A stretch of DNA of 64,000 nucleotides from JACRCT01 sp049841135 (GCA_049841135.1 JASGHK010000005.1:3286001-3350000); one strand, 5' to 3'; shown: positions 24,799 to 33,664, counted from the first letter of the stretch. Notes: a model not told the origin generated them from the letters alone. Made by a program: numbers and translations.

Positions 24799-24830
24799 GG
24801 GCTGCGGGCTTCGGGCTGCGGGCTTCGGGC
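24799..24830. repeat. Short tandem duplication upstream of fliL
   Basis: The 14-base unit GGGCTGCGGGCTTC occurs twice in a row with a partial third copy. A similar GGCTTCGGGCTTCCGGC run lies at 55391-55420 between metF and the antiporter gene. It looks like slippage-prone filler; no function is evident. Confidence 0.6.
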
Positions 24831-24880
24831 AAATCCCCTCACCTACCGCCTGAGGCCCTGAGTTGAGTCGGGCTCTTCTT

Positions 24881-25028
24881 CGGGCCCCGGTTTTGGGGCC
24901 CGACACCCCGAGCTGGTCGAGGGGCCAGAGCTTGAGTCCTTGCCCACCCAACACCCAAAACTCACCGAGGGGCTGCAGGAAGTCGGTCAAAGACCGAGTC
25001 CTGGCCCCTCGACAAGCTCGGGGTGTCG
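24881..25028. repeat. Inverted-repeat element upstream of fliL
   Basis: A hairpin CGGGCCCC/GGGGCCCG (24881-24902) abuts a 28-base arm (24901-24928). That arm recurs inverted at 25001-25028 with one mismatch, 72 bases apart. The second arm contains TCGACAAGCTCGGGGTGTCG, which resembles palindromic intergenic repeats found in many proteobacterial genomes. The element fills most of the gap between the unknown gene at 25041-25445 and fliL, and it may end transcription of the former. No reading frame is convincing here. Confidence 0.75.
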
Positions 25029-25040
25029 CTGGCGAATCGG

Positions 25041-25445
25041 CTACTTGAGCAGGCGGGTCTCGCCTTCGAGCGTGTAGGCCGCCAGGAACTTGGCTGCATC
25101 GGCCTTCAGCCCGCTCTTCTCGGCGTCAGAGAGCGTGACCAGGTCGGCCAGCTGGGCAAGGCACGCCGAGACATCCTGGCCCTGCGAGAGCTTCTGGCGC
25201 GCGCGGCCGAGGAGGATGCGCTTGGTCGCTTCGGCGTCGGCCTGGCCGGGGATGGAGGTCAGCAGCGCGGCGAAGCTCGAGCCGTCGAGGCCGTCGGAGG
25301 TCGAGAGGTCGATCAGCTCGTTGCAGGGCTTGTCCAGCTCGCCGATGAGATCGTCGGCCCAGGCCACGGCGTCGGCGCGGGTGAAGAGCCCGGCGAGCAT
25401 CCCGATGCGCAGCGCCTCGGCTTCCGGCTTCTGGGGAATGGTCAT
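25041..25445 (-). CDS. Unknown 134-residue protein
   Basis: I do not recognise this protein. It is acidic and helical, starts MTIPQKPEAEALR and has no signal peptide or membrane segment. It has two Cys (NELIDL context and QDVSACLAQLADLV). The start is the ATG after AAGGACGG; the frame extends 15 codons upstream without support. It lies upstream of the fliL operon on the same strand but is separated by an inverted-repeat element, so it is probably a separate unit. Coding looks real from its length, composition and ribosome site. Confidence 0.65.
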   Translation of the reverse strand: MTIPQKPEAEALRIGMLAGLFTRADAVAWADDLIGELDKPCNELIDLSTSDGLDGSSFAALLTSIPGQADAEATKRILLGRARQKLSQGQDVSACLAQLADLVTLSDAEKSGLKADAAKFLAAYTLEGETRLLK

Positions 25446-25765
25446 GGTGTCGTCCGTCCTTGAAAGAGAGATAGAGCGTGCCGCGCCCACGTGCGCGGGG
25501 CCCGCAACGGACCCGACCGCGGCCGGCCTGTCAAGGCATGGTTGCTCCCCAAAGCAGGACGGCTAGACTCAGCGCTCCTCCGGGGACTCAGGGAGGCCTC
25601 GTCGAGGGCTGACGCAGGCCGCTCCCGGGGGAGGGTGCACAGGAAGGAACGCAGGGTAAGTGGGATTGGTCGGGGTCCTGCGTTAGTTAAACCTCAGGCC
25701 GGGGGCAGGAGAGCGACAAGGTATGGCGACACGCAGCGTGGTGGTCCCTCTGAGAATCCTTCAAG
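25446..25765. other. 320-base intergenic stretch between divergent unknown genes
   Basis: No convincing gene or RNA was seen. It should hold the divergent promoters of the genes at 25041-25445 and 25766-26164, but I found no clear sigma-70, sigma-54 or sigma-28 site. Open frames here look like chance GC-rich frames. Confidence 0.5.
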
Positions 25766-26164
25766 ATGTCGTGGGTGATGGCGCCCGACCGGCTGCCCCG
25801 CGACGTGCTTCCTCCCGAGGGCGAGGCGGGCGAGGTCGAGTGGACGTTGCAGCTGGACAACAACGCTCCGGCCGTCAAGGCGACCTTCAACGCGCGCAAC
25901 TACCGCCGGATGCTCAAGGAAGTCGACGCGAACCCGGCCAGCGTGATGGTCGCGCTGCAGGGCTACCTCACCGGTGGGCCGAACGGACTCTATTTGGAGA
26001 AGGCCGGCTTCCGCGTCGACAAGAAGATGGCCCGCCCAGCAGGCGGTCCGCCTCCTTCCGGTGGGCCCAGGCCTTCCGGCCCTCGCCCGAGCGCTCCTCG
26101 TCCGAGCGCACCCCGCGCCTCGACCCCTGGTCCGGTGGTCGAGTCGGTTCGCAGGCTCAAGTAA
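25766..26164 (+). CDS. Unknown protein with Pro-rich C-terminus
   Basis: I do not recognise this 132-residue protein. Residues 1-85 look like a compact domain (GEVEWTLQLDNNAPAVKATF, then NARNYRRMLKEVDANPASVM), and the last ~45 are a Pro/Arg/Ser repeat (RPSGPRPSAPRPSAP). No signal peptide. The start may be the ATG at 25766 or the one at 25778; neither has a strong ribosome site. It is followed 36 bases later by the PhzF-like gene on the same strand. Confidence 0.6.
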   Translation: MSWVMAPDRLPRDVLPPEGEAGEVEWTLQLDNNAPAVKATFNARNYRRMLKEVDANPASVMVALQGYLTGGPNGLYLEKAGFRVDKKMARPAGGPPPSGGPRPSGPRPSAPRPSAPRASTPGPVVESVRRLK

Positions 26165-26200
26165 GCGGGCCTCGTCGGGTTCCGTCCTGTCGGGGGCTCG

Positions 26201-27002
26201 GTGCGAATCCCCATCTGGCAAATCGACGCCTTTGCCGAGCGTGCCTTCGCCGGCAACCCGGCGGCGGTGTGCCGGCTCGAGCGCTGGCTGCCCGACGCGA
26301 CGCTCCAGGCCATCGCCGCCGAGAACGCGCTGTCGGAGACGGCCTTCTTCATCGGCCCCGACGACGGCTGGAGGCTGCGCTGGTTCACCCCGGCCAACGA
26401 GGTGGACCTGTGCGGCCACGCCACGCTGGCGACCGCCTACGTGGTCCTCCACCGTCTCTTCGCCGGGATGGAGTCGGTGACCTTCCAGTCCCAGAGCGGC
26501 CCGCTGAAGGTCGTTCGCCGAGGCGAGACGCTGGAGCTGGACTTCCCCGCGTGGACCGCGAAGCCGTTCGAGCCCGCGCCGCCGGGAGATCGCCGCCGCG
26601 CTCGGCGTGAGGCCCCTCGAGACGCTGCGCACGCGCGATTGGCTGTGCGTGCTGGAAGACGAGGCGGCCGTGCGCGCGGTGGCGCCGGACATGGCGAAGG
26701 TCGCGGCGCTGCCGGAGAAGCGCTCGGTCATGGTGACGGCCCGGGCCGACCCTGGCCGCGGCGTCGACTTCGTCTCGCGCTTCTTCGCTCCCGCCGAGGG
26801 CATCCCTGAGGATCCCGTGACCGGCTCGGCGCATTGCACGCTGGCACCGTTCTGGGCCGAGCGGCTGGGGAAGACGGACCTCGACGCAGAGCAGGTGTCG
26901 GCTCGCGGCGGCCGGCTGGGGTGCCGGGTCGACGGCGACCGGGTGCACATCTCCGGGCGCTGCGCTCCCTTCCTCCAGGGCGAGATCGAGCTCGCGCTCT
27001 GA
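26201..27002 (+). CDS. PhzF-family isomerase, frameshifted in this sequence
   Basis: PhzF/YddE-type enzymes are isomerases or epimerases of small amino-acid-like substrates; the substrate here is unknown. The N-terminal half (IPIWQIDAFAERAFAGNPAA) carries the active-site region ENALSETAFF, with the Glu of the family, then ANEVDLCGHATLATA. The C-terminal half has FFAPAEGIPEDPVTGSAHC and RGGRLGCRVDGDRVHISG. The halves are in different frames because of one surplus base at 26585-26591 (GGAGATC). Removing it gives 266 residues, a usual size, reading PPEIAAALGVRPLE. GTG start. Confidence 0.85.
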
Positions 27003-27041
27003 CGGCGCAGCTGACCCGACCCGCCTCGACGGAGTTGCACC

Positions 27042-27977
27042 GTGACCCTGACCCCCGCCATCTCCGACGACCTGCTTGCCAGCGTCATCGAGGAAGTCCG
27101 GCCGCTGCTGGCCGCCGGCAAGGTCGCCGACTACATCCCGGCGCTGGCCGAGGCCGACGGCGCGAGCATCGGCGTCGCCCTGACCACCGCGCAGGGCGAG
27201 CACTGCAGCGGCGACGCGAGAGTGCGCTTCACCGTCCAGAGCGTCTCCAAGGTGCTGAGCCTCGCTTACGTGCTGGCCGAGGTCGGCGAGGAGGCGGTGT
27301 TCGGGCGCGTCGGCAAGGAGCCCACCGGGGACCCGTTCAACTCAATCATCCGGCTGGAGACCTCGAGCCTGGGCAAGCCCTTCAACCCGATGATCAACGC
27401 CGGCGCCATCGTCGTCGCCGGCCTGCTGCCCGGGGCCTCGCCGGAGGACCGCGTCCAGCAGCTCTGCCGCTTCGTCGGCGAGATCGTCGGCCGCAACGAC
27501 GTCGCGGTGGACGAGCGCGTCTTCCAGTCCGAGCGCGGAACCGCGGCGCGCAACCGGTCAATCGCCTGGTTCCTGGAGGACCTCGGCCTGCTCGAGCTCC
27601 CGGTCGACGAGGCGCTCGACACCTACTTCCGCCAATGCTCCATCCTGCTCGACGCCGTGGAGCTCGCGCGGGTCGGCGCGTTCCTCGCGAACGACGGCCT
27701 CTCGCCGACGTCCGGCAAGAGGCTCATCGCGCCGCGCGCCGCGCGCATCGTGCGCAGCCTGATGATGACCTGTGGCCTGTACACCGGCTCCGGCGCCTTC
27801 GGCATCGACGCGGGAGTTCCGGCCAAGAGCGGCGTCGGCGGCGGCATCGTGGCCGCGGTCCGCAACCGCATGGGCATCGCCGTCTACGGGCCGGCGCTCG
27901 ACCCCAACGGCAACAGCATCGCGGGCGTCGAGACCATCACCCGGCTCTGCCAGAAGCTCGATTTGTGCGTGCTGTAG
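27042..27977 (+). CDS. glsA: Glutaminase
   Basis: It hydrolyses glutamine to glutamate and ammonia in the cytoplasm. The 311-residue product has the serine beta-lactamase-like catalytic motif (RFTVQSVSKVLSLAYVL, Ser-x-x-Lys), then GKEPTGDPFNSI, GKPFNPMINAGAIVVAGLLP and the glycine-rich GVPAKSGVGGGIVAAVRNRM, all family hallmarks. The start is the GTG preceded by CGGAGTTGCACC. It follows the PhzF-like gene by 39 bases on the same strand, possibly as one transcript. Confidence 0.95.
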   Translation: MTLTPAISDDLLASVIEEVRPLLAAGKVADYIPALAEADGASIGVALTTAQGEHCSGDARVRFTVQSVSKVLSLAYVLAEVGEEAVFGRVGKEPTGDPFNSIIRLETSSLGKPFNPMINAGAIVVAGLLPGASPEDRVQQLCRFVGEIVGRNDVAVDERVFQSERGTAARNRSIAWFLEDLGLLELPVDEALDTYFRQCSILLDAVELARVGAFLANDGLSPTSGKRLIAPRAARIVRSLMMTCGLYTGSGAFGIDAGVPAKSGVGGGIVAAVRNRMGIAVYGPALDPNGNSIAGVETITRLCQKLDLCVL

Positions 27978-28141
27978 CCCGCCCAAGGCTCGAGCCCGCA
28001 ACCTCTGGAAATCATTGAGGGCGGCCTTCTAATTGCCTGAATTTACTGGGCCTGAGATTTCGCCCGCACCGTTGATCTGTCGCCAGAACTCTCGACCAGG
28101 TAGGGGCAGGTAGGTTCGGGGCTCGGGTAGAGTGCGCGGCC

Positions 28142-29867
28142 ATGCAGCTGCGCCCCTACCAGCAGCAGGCTGTCGACGCGGTCGTGAGCCACTTCCGGGC
28201 CTCGCGCGAGCCGGCGGTGGTGGTGCTGCCCACGGGCGCCGGCAAGAGCCTGGTCATCGCCGAGCTCGCCCGGCTGGCGAAGGGCCGGGTGCTGGTGCTG
28301 GCTCACGTCAAGGAGCTGGTGGAGCAGAACCACGCCAAGTACGAAGCGCTGGGGCTGCCGGGCGGAATCTGGGCCGCGGGGCTGGAGCGCAAGGACCGCG
28401 ACTCCAAGGTCCTCTTCGGCAGCATCCAGTCGGTGTGCCGCGCGCCGGACGAGTTCTTCGCCGCCTTTTCGCTGCTCATCGTCGACGAGTGCCACCGCAT
28501 CTCGACCGACGAAGGCACGCAGTACCAGCAGGTCATCACGCGGCTGCGCGCGGCCAACCCGACGCTCTGCGTGCTGGGGCTCACGGCGACGCCGTACCGT
28601 CTGGGGCTCGGGTCGATCTACCAGTTCCACCAGCCGAGGCGCCTCGTGCGCACCGAGGAGGAGCGCTTCTTCCGCCGCTGCGTGTTCGAGCAGCCGCTGG
28701 GGGCGATGATCCGTGCGGGCTGGCTCTCTCCGCCGACCGTCATCGACGCGCCGGTGGCGGGCTACGACTTCTCGCGGCTGAGGCTGCGCGCGGGCGCCGC
28801 GACCTACGCCGCCTCCGAGATCGAGGACCTGCTCAAGGACCAGGCGCGCGTGACCCCGGGGATCGTCGCCAACATCGTCGACCTGGCGAAGGACCGGCAG
28901 GGCGTGATGGTCTTCGCCGCCTCGGTCCGCCACGCCACCGAGATCGTGAGGCTGCTGCCGCCCAGGATCAGCGCGCTGGTGACCGGGGAGAGCGGCGACG
29001 ACGAGCGCGACGACGCGGTGAAGGCCTTCAAGGCGCGCGAGCTCAAGTTCCTGGTCAACGTCTCGGTGCTCACCACCGGCTTCGACGCTCCGCACGTCGA
29101 CGTCATCGCGCTCCTGCGGCCCACCGAGTCGGTCAGCCTCTTCCAGCAGATCGTCGGGCGCGGGCTGCGGCTGTGCCCCGGCAAGACCGACTGCCTCGTC
29201 CTCGACTACACCGGCCAGGGGCACGACCTGTTCCGCCCGGAGATCCACGAGGACCGGCCGACCGAGGGCGCGGTCCCGGTGGTGGTGGAGTGCCCGCTCT
29301 GCGGCCACGCCAACGACTTCTGGGGGCTGGTCGAGGACGGAGGAGATCGTCGAGCACTACGGCCGGCGCTGCCAGGGCGCGACCATCGACGACCAGAGCG
29401 GCGTGCTGACGCGGTGCGAGTACCGGTTCCGCTTCAAGGAGTGCGGGGTCTGCGGCGCCGAGAACGACACCGCCGCGCGCACCTGCGCCAGGTGCGGCGC
29501 GGCGATGGTGGACGACGACCGCAAGCTGCGCGAGGCGATGGCGCTCAAGGACGCCCACGTGATGCGCGTCGACTCGATGAGCCTGGCGCGCACCTTCGAC
29601 CGCAAAGGCGGCGAGCGGCTGGAGGTGAGCTACTTCGACGCCGACGGGCAGGCGCTCAAGGAGTGGTACCGGCTGGGCACGCCCTCGGACCTGCGCGCCT
29701 TCCGGCTCGACTTCCTGCGCCTGCACCTGCGGCGGCCCGAGCTCGATCCGGGCATCCGCACGGTGGCCGATGCGGTGGCGAAGCAGGGCGTGCTGCGGAC
29801 GCCGGCGTTCGTCATCGCCTGGAAGAAGGAACGGTTCTGGCGAATTCGCGAGAAGGTCTTCGTGTAG
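28142..29867 (+). CDS. radD: DNA repair helicase RadD, frameshifted in this sequence
   Basis: RadD (YejH in E. coli) is a superfamily 2 ATPase acting in double-strand-break repair and recombination. It starts MQLRPYQQQAVDAVVSHFR and shows Walker A LPTGAGKSLVIAEL, the DECH box (LLIVDECHRIS), GLTATPYRLG, TTGFDAPHVD and QQIVGRGLRLCPGKTDCLVL, followed by two Cys pairs (CPLCGHAN; CGVCGAENDTAARTCARCG) that probably bind zinc. One surplus base near 29338-29348 (GGAGATC) splits it. Removing it reads VEDGEIVEHYGRRCQG, as in E. coli, and gives 574 residues. Apparently monocistronic. Confidence 0.93.
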
Positions 29868-29879
29868 CCGCATCTGCGG

Positions 29880-29905
29880 GCGCGGGCCTCGGCCGAGGAC
29901 CGCGC
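29880..29905. terminator. Palindrome between convergent radD and radical SAM genes
   Basis: A 26-base near-perfect palindrome (GCGCGGGCCTCGG and its inverse, one mismatch) fills the 39-base gap between two convergent stop codons. It could end transcription from both sides; no T-run follows, so this is tentative. Confidence 0.4.
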
Positions 29906-29906
29906 T

Positions 29907-31037
29907 TCAAGCCCGGTAGAAGTGGCGCAGGAAGGCGGGCACCTTGTCGGCGAACAAGGCGTTCGCCACCCGGTCGGTCTCGCGGATGATCGTCCGCTCG
30001 TACCAGCAGAGGACCGGCGAGACGCGAGCGGGATCGCCGGTCAGCTCGTGGTTGGCGCAGCCGCAGCGGTTCTGGCAGCGCTCGCGCAGGTCGCACTCGG
30101 CGCACTCCGGCTCGACGGCGGTGCGGCGCTCGAGCATCGCCTTCTGCTTGGCGAGATCGAGCCCGCGCTTCAGGTCGCCCAGCAGCACCGACTCGTCCTT
30201 GTCCTCTTTCACCATCCGGTCGCACGGGTAGATGCGGCCGCTGGGGGCGACGGCGAACTCGCGGTGGCCGTAGGCGCAGCGGATGGGCGACTTGGTCCCG
30301 CGCAGGAGCTGCGAGAGCACCTTGCCGTTGAGCGGGTCCAGCACGGGCAGAGGCTCACCCTCCTTGGCCTCGCGAAACCCGGCCGCCCAGCGGTCCGCGA
30401 GCGCGGCCAGCGACTTCTCGAAGGTGTTCTGCGCCGCCTCGGTCCACTTCGCGCTCAAGTTGGGGGCGAAGTAGACGTTGGTCGCGCCCAGCGAGCGCAG
30501 CGAGTCCCAGCTGTCGACGAGGTGGCGGGCGTTGCGCGGGTCGATGACGGCGACGACGCGGGGCTGGATGCCGTCGGCGATGAGGCGCTTCAGGTTCAAG
30601 GACGCCCGCGCGAACGACGAGCGGTTGTTGACGAAGCGCCGGTTGGCGTCCTGGGCGCGGTAGCCGCCGTCCAGGCTGAACTGGACGCGGATGCCGCTGG
30701 CCTTGATGAGCGCCAGGCGCCGGTCGTCGAGCAGCGTGCCGTTGGTGGAGAGCGAGAAGAACAGCGCCTTCTTGCGGCTTGTGGCTTCGGCCTTGGCGTA
30801 GGCGACGGCCTCCTCGATGCGCGCGACCTCGAGCAGCGGCTCGCCGCCGAAGAATGACAGGAGCAGGAAGCCGGAGCCCGCCTGCTCGAAGCCGAAGTCC
30901 ACCGCCTGGCGCGCGACCTGCGAGCTCATCGGGCGGTGCACCTTCGCGCCGGTGTAGCAGTAGCGGCAGCGCAGGTTGCACGCGTGGTTGAGGAACAGCG
31001 AGACCTTCACGCCATTGAGGGAGTCGTCGAGAGCCAT
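29907..31037 (-). CDS. Radical SAM/SPASM enzyme, probable peptide maturase
   Basis: The 376-residue protein has the radical SAM cluster motif CNLRCRYC (Cys 20, 24, 27) and FFGGEPLLEV. Its C-terminal SPASM domain has the full cysteine set (CAYGHRE..GRIYPC, then CAECDLRERCQNRC and VLCWYERT), giving two auxiliary iron-sulfur clusters. Enzymes of this build modify ribosomal peptides or act as sulfatase maturases; no sulfatase is nearby. Immediately upstream on the same strand are four small paralogous peptides sharing an NxAxYPTL motif, which makes them the likely substrates. No separate peptide-recognition domain was seen. The ATG lies 68 bases after the last peptide gene. Confidence 0.9.
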   Translation of the reverse strand: MALDDSLNGVKVSLFLNHACNLRCRYCYTGAKVHRPMSSQVARQAVDFGFEQAGSGFLLLSFFGGEPLLEVARIEEAVAYAKAEATSRKKALFFSLSTNGTLLDDRRLALIKASGIRVQFSLDGGYRAQDANRRFVNNRSSFARASLNLKRLIADGIQPRVVAVIDPRNARHLVDSWDSLRSLGATNVYFAPNLSAKWTEAAQNTFEKSLAALADRWAAGFREAKEGEPLPVLDPLNGKVLSQLLRGTKSPIRCAYGHREFAVAPSGRIYPCDRMVKEDKDESVLLGDLKRGLDLAKQKAMLERRTAVEPECAECDLRERCQNRCGCANHELTGDPARVSPVLCWYERTIIRETDRVANALFADKVPAFLRHFYRA

Positions 31038-31105
31038 CGCAGACGAAGTATCGCCGAGCCGGCGCGGGGCGGGGGATGGGAACTTGTGCCTGACGTGGAG
31101 CAGGT

Positions 31106-31411
31106 TCAGGGCTGCCCGGGAGGCTTGGATCCGGCGTCGGGCGGGTCGAGGGGCGCGGCGCCAGCGAGGGGGTCAGGGACCGAAGAGTCCGGGGGTGGGG
31201 GAGAGCCGCTGTCGGGCCCGCCGCTGAGCGAGGCGTCGGGAGGCGACACAGGGGCTCCGCCCGAGAGGTCGTTGAGGCCGCCACAGCCGACGGCAGCGGC
31301 GACCACTGCGCCTGCGCCGACGAGGAAGGCGCGGCGCTCGAGCTTGGTCTCGGCCAGGGTGGGGTAGCTCGCGGAGTTCGCGGCCTTCTCCAGCTTCTTG
31401 GTCGCGCTCAC
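31106..31411 (-). CDS. Small YPTL-motif Tat-type lipoprotein peptide 4
   Basis: A 101-residue member of a four-gene paralogous set. Layout: basic start (SATKKLEKAANSASYPTL), a twin-arginine signal (ERRAFLVGAGAV), a hydrophobic stretch ending VGC that fits a lipobox, and a variable tail rich in Pro, Asp, Gly and Ser. GTG start after GGGAGGCGACCA. It is closest to the radical SAM gene. I infer that it is exported, lipidated and possibly modified by the enzyme; the function is unknown. Confidence 0.75.
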   Translation of the reverse strand: MSATKKLEKAANSASYPTLAETKLERRAFLVGAGAVVAAAVGCGGLNDLSGGAPVSPPDASLSGGPDSGSPPPPDSSVPDPLAGAAPLDPPDAGSKPPGQP

Positions 31412-31435
31412 TGGTCGCCTCCCACCAGGCCCGCG

Positions 31436-31645
31436 TCATCGGCAGGGATTGCGGCGTCGGTGGTCTGTCCCGGCATCGGGCGGCTGCTCGTAGGACGGCG
31501 GGTCGCCTCCGAGGCAGGAGTTGAGCCCGACCAGCGCCGCGGCCCCCACGCCGGCGAGCAGGAACTTGCGGGCGTGACCCGAGGCCAGAAGCGTCGGGTA
31601 GGCGGCCTCGTTGTTCGAAGGGAGGAGCTTCTTGTTCGTGCTCAT
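31436..31645 (-). CDS. Small YPTL-motif lipoprotein peptide 3
   Basis: A 69-residue member of the set and the shortest: STNKKLLPSNNEAAYPTL, then a signal in which RR is replaced by RK (HARKFLLAGVGAAALVG), Cys in LNSC, and a short tail with PPDAGTD. The tail ends abruptly in HRRRNPCR. ATG start. It lies 24 bases before peptide 4 and 8 bases after peptide 2. Its truncated tail may reflect decay or a different partner. Confidence 0.72.
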   Translation of the reverse strand: MSTNKKLLPSNNEAAYPTLLASGHARKFLLAGVGAAALVGLNSCLGGDPPSYEQPPDAGTDHRRRNPCR

Positions 31646-31653
31646 GACTCACC

Positions 31654-31914
31654 TCATGGGACGTATGCGACGTCTGGGACCGCTGAGCCAGCATCGCGGT
31701 CGGCGGAGGAACCCGCATCGGGCAGGACGACGGCCGCGTCTCGCTCGTCGATTCCCATGACTCCGGTGGTCACCCCTGGCTCGATGCTGCAGCTCAGACC
31801 GACCGCCAAGGCCGCGGCTCCCACGGTGGCGAGCAGAACGCGGCGATCGATGTCCTTGAGCGTCGGGTAGGAGGCCGGGTTCCGGGAAGGATTGAGCTTC
31901 TTCGGGGTGCTCAC
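31654..31914 (-). CDS. Small YPTL-motif Tat-type lipoprotein peptide 2
   Basis: An 86-residue member: STPKKLNPSRNPASYPTL, then DRRVLLATVGAAALAVGLSC with the Cys of a lipobox, and a tail rich in Asp, Ala and Val. The GTG start overlaps the stop of peptide 1 by 4 bases (GTGA) and follows GGAGGCGACTC. The conserved N-terminal ~38 residues against the variable tail recall the leader/core split of ribosomal peptides, but the Cys and hydrophobic stretch look like a normal lipoprotein signal. Confidence 0.75.
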   Translation of the reverse strand: MSTPKKLNPSRNPASYPTLKDIDRRVLLATVGAAALAVGLSCSIEPGVTTGVMGIDERDAAVVLPDAGSSADRDAGSAVPDVAYVP

Positions 31915-32249
31915 GAGTCGCCTCCTTCGGTCCCCGCGTCGGGAATGTCGGCGTCGGCCGCGAAGATCCCGCTTGCGTCGCTACCGACGAAGGTCTGCGC
32001 GTCCGGGACCGCAGCGTCAGCAGGACCGACGCCGCCTGAGTCGGTGCTGGCGGAGACCTGGGCATCGACCGAGGCATCGGGGTCGGAATAGTGAGGCGGA
32101 GCACCAGCCACGCAGCTGAGGCCCAATGTCAGCGCCGCCGCGCCGACGCCACCGAGCAGCAGACGCCGATCGAGCTTGGTGTCCAGCAGCGTCGGGTACA
32201 CCGCTCCGTTCCGAGCGGGGCTCAGTCGCGTCCTCTTCGTCTTGTCCAA
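31911..32249 (-). CDS. Small YPTL-motif Tat-type lipoprotein peptide 1
   Basis: A 112-residue member and the first in the row: DKTKRTRLSPARNGAVYPTL, DRRLLLGGVGAAALTLGLSC, then an Asp/Ala/Ser/Val-rich tail (DASVDAQVSASTDSGG). I place the start at the TTG at 32247-32249 because it follows GCGGAGGG at the right distance and aligns with the starts of the paralogues; the frame is open further upstream. It is coupled to peptide 2. Confidence 0.7.
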   Translation of the reverse strand: MDKTKRTRLSPARNGAVYPTLLDTKLDRRLLLGGVGAAALTLGLSCVAGAPPHYSDPDASVDAQVSASTDSGGVGPADAAVPDAQTFVGSDASGIFAADADIPDAGTEGGDS

Positions 32250-32519
32250 GAGTCCCTCCGCAGCGCGCCGGCCCAGGCTCACCGCGAGTGTTTCGACGGC
32301 ATTACACACCCGATGGACGGATGCTGTCGACTGGCCGCGAGGCTCCGTGAGCCTCGACGCCAACGAAGGGGGACAGCAGGCTCGAGGCTGGCCTCGACGG
32401 CTCCGGCCAGGCGGTCGGCATGGGTGGCGGTCTGGAGTTCGAGGCCAGCTACAGCGGCAACTTCAACGAGCTGGGCAAAGCCGAGGCGCGGAGCAGCGCC
32501 GCCGGAGCGAGTCGCTCGG

Positions 32520-33125
32520 CTACGACCCTTCGTAGGTCAAGAGGCAGCGGAACATCGCCATCTTGGGATCCGCCGGGTCAGGTCCCGACTGCACGACCTG
32601 GTAGCCGAGCGGCTTGTGCTTGCAGGCCTCGACGAGCCCGCGCAGGACGCCTTCCATGGACCCCTCGACCGAAGCCACGAACTCCGGGGAGGGATCCGGG
32701 ATGGCGAAGAAGTCGAAGGAGAACCGGCCGGGGACGTTCTCGACGATCTCGATCCTTCCGAAGTTGATGTAGCCCGTCGCCATCTTCGGCCAGAGGGCGA
32801 GGATGGTCTTGGGGACCGGGTCGAAGACGGTCAGGACCGCGCGGGCCACCGTTCCCAGGTCCTGCTCGAGGCAGAACTTCGAGGCTTGCTTGATGATCTC
32901 CCGCTGCGAGATCCCCATCGCCTTCGCGGCCTGCGCGTAGGCGTGCGTGCAGGTGTACATGTCGTACCAGACGGTGCGGAGCACGGTTCCGGACCAACTG
33001 GGCTCGACCTCCCTGCAGAAGCGGTCGTAGGCCCCCGCGCCCACGTGCTGGTCGATGAAGAGGCGAATGTTCCGGATCGCGGTTCCCTTGTGGAGGATCG
33101 CTGGCTTGCCGGCTGGAGTGGTCAT
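32520..33125 (-). CDS. Protein resembling Myxococcus paralogous family TIGR02265
   Basis: A 201-residue soluble protein. Segments such as HKGTAIRNIRLFIDQHVGAG, VLRTVWYDMYTCTHAYAQAA and KATGINFGR-like RIEIVENVPGRFSFDFF recall the ~180-residue family TIGR02265, mostly seen in myxobacteria and of unknown function. The start is the ATG with the MTTPAGKP beginning, which lies 16 bases after the small gene upstream; the frame extends 21 codons into that gap. It probably forms a two-gene unit with the gene at 33142-33492. The family assignment is from memory. Confidence 0.6.
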   Translation of the reverse strand: MTTPAGKPAILHKGTAIRNIRLFIDQHVGAGAYDRFCREVEPSWSGTVLRTVWYDMYTCTHAYAQAAKAMGISQREIIKQASKFCLEQDLGTVARAVLTVFDPVPKTILALWPKMATGYINFGRIEIVENVPGRFSFDFFAIPDPSPEFVASVEGSMEGVLRGLVEACKHKPLGYQVVQSGPDPADPKMAMFRCLLTYEGS

Positions 33126-33141
33126 AGGCAGTTCGTAGCCT

Positions 33142-33492
33142 CTACTGGCGCAGAAGCCAGTTCTTGCCGTCTTCCTCTGACGACGCAAAGTACAGGTCGC
33201 GCACGACGAGACGGGCGACGACGCGCATGAAGCTGGTGAGACCGACCACGGCCTGGGCCCTCATGAGACCCTGGACCCTCTGCTGGAAGGCTCTCCATGC
33301 GGCGGAGGCAGCCTCGAGGTGGCCCCGCGGCTGGACGCCACACACGAGCAACAGGACCGAGCCGGGGCTGGGTTTGGCGTCGAGGACGAACTGCGCGGCC
33401 GCCTCGATCTCCTTCACGTACTGCTCGATGGACATGTTGTGGACGTCCATCCGGACAATCCGTCGGCCTTGGTAGTCGATCCACTCCAGCAT
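33142..33492 (-). CDS. Small STAS/SpoIIAA-like protein
   Basis: A 116-residue cytoplasmic protein without signal peptide. The pattern LEWIDYQGRRIVRMDVHNMS, then AAAQFVLDAKPSPGSVLLLV, resembles the short SpoIIAA/STAS-like proteins in which a beta strand is followed by a helix and a second strand. The resemblance is only at pattern level. It is coupled to the TIGR02265-like gene (16-base gap). Confidence 0.5.
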   Translation of the reverse strand: MLEWIDYQGRRIVRMDVHNMSIEQYVKEIEAAAQFVLDAKPSPGSVLLLVCGVQPRGHLEAASAAWRAFQQRVQGLMRAQAVVGLTSFMRVVARLVVRDLYFASSEEDGKNWLLRQ

Positions 33493-33664
33493 CCGGTCAC
33501 GCCTTGCTCCCCCGAGTCGAGTGAGTCAGGTCACCTGCGAGCGTTCTCATTCTCGCGGGCGCAACCGGAAACGCCATCGACTCCCAGCGAAGCCGGGCAA
33601 GCCTCCCCCGCCCGGGAGTGGGCGGGGCATCGAGCGAAGCCATCGAGGATGCGGCGGTGCGGAC

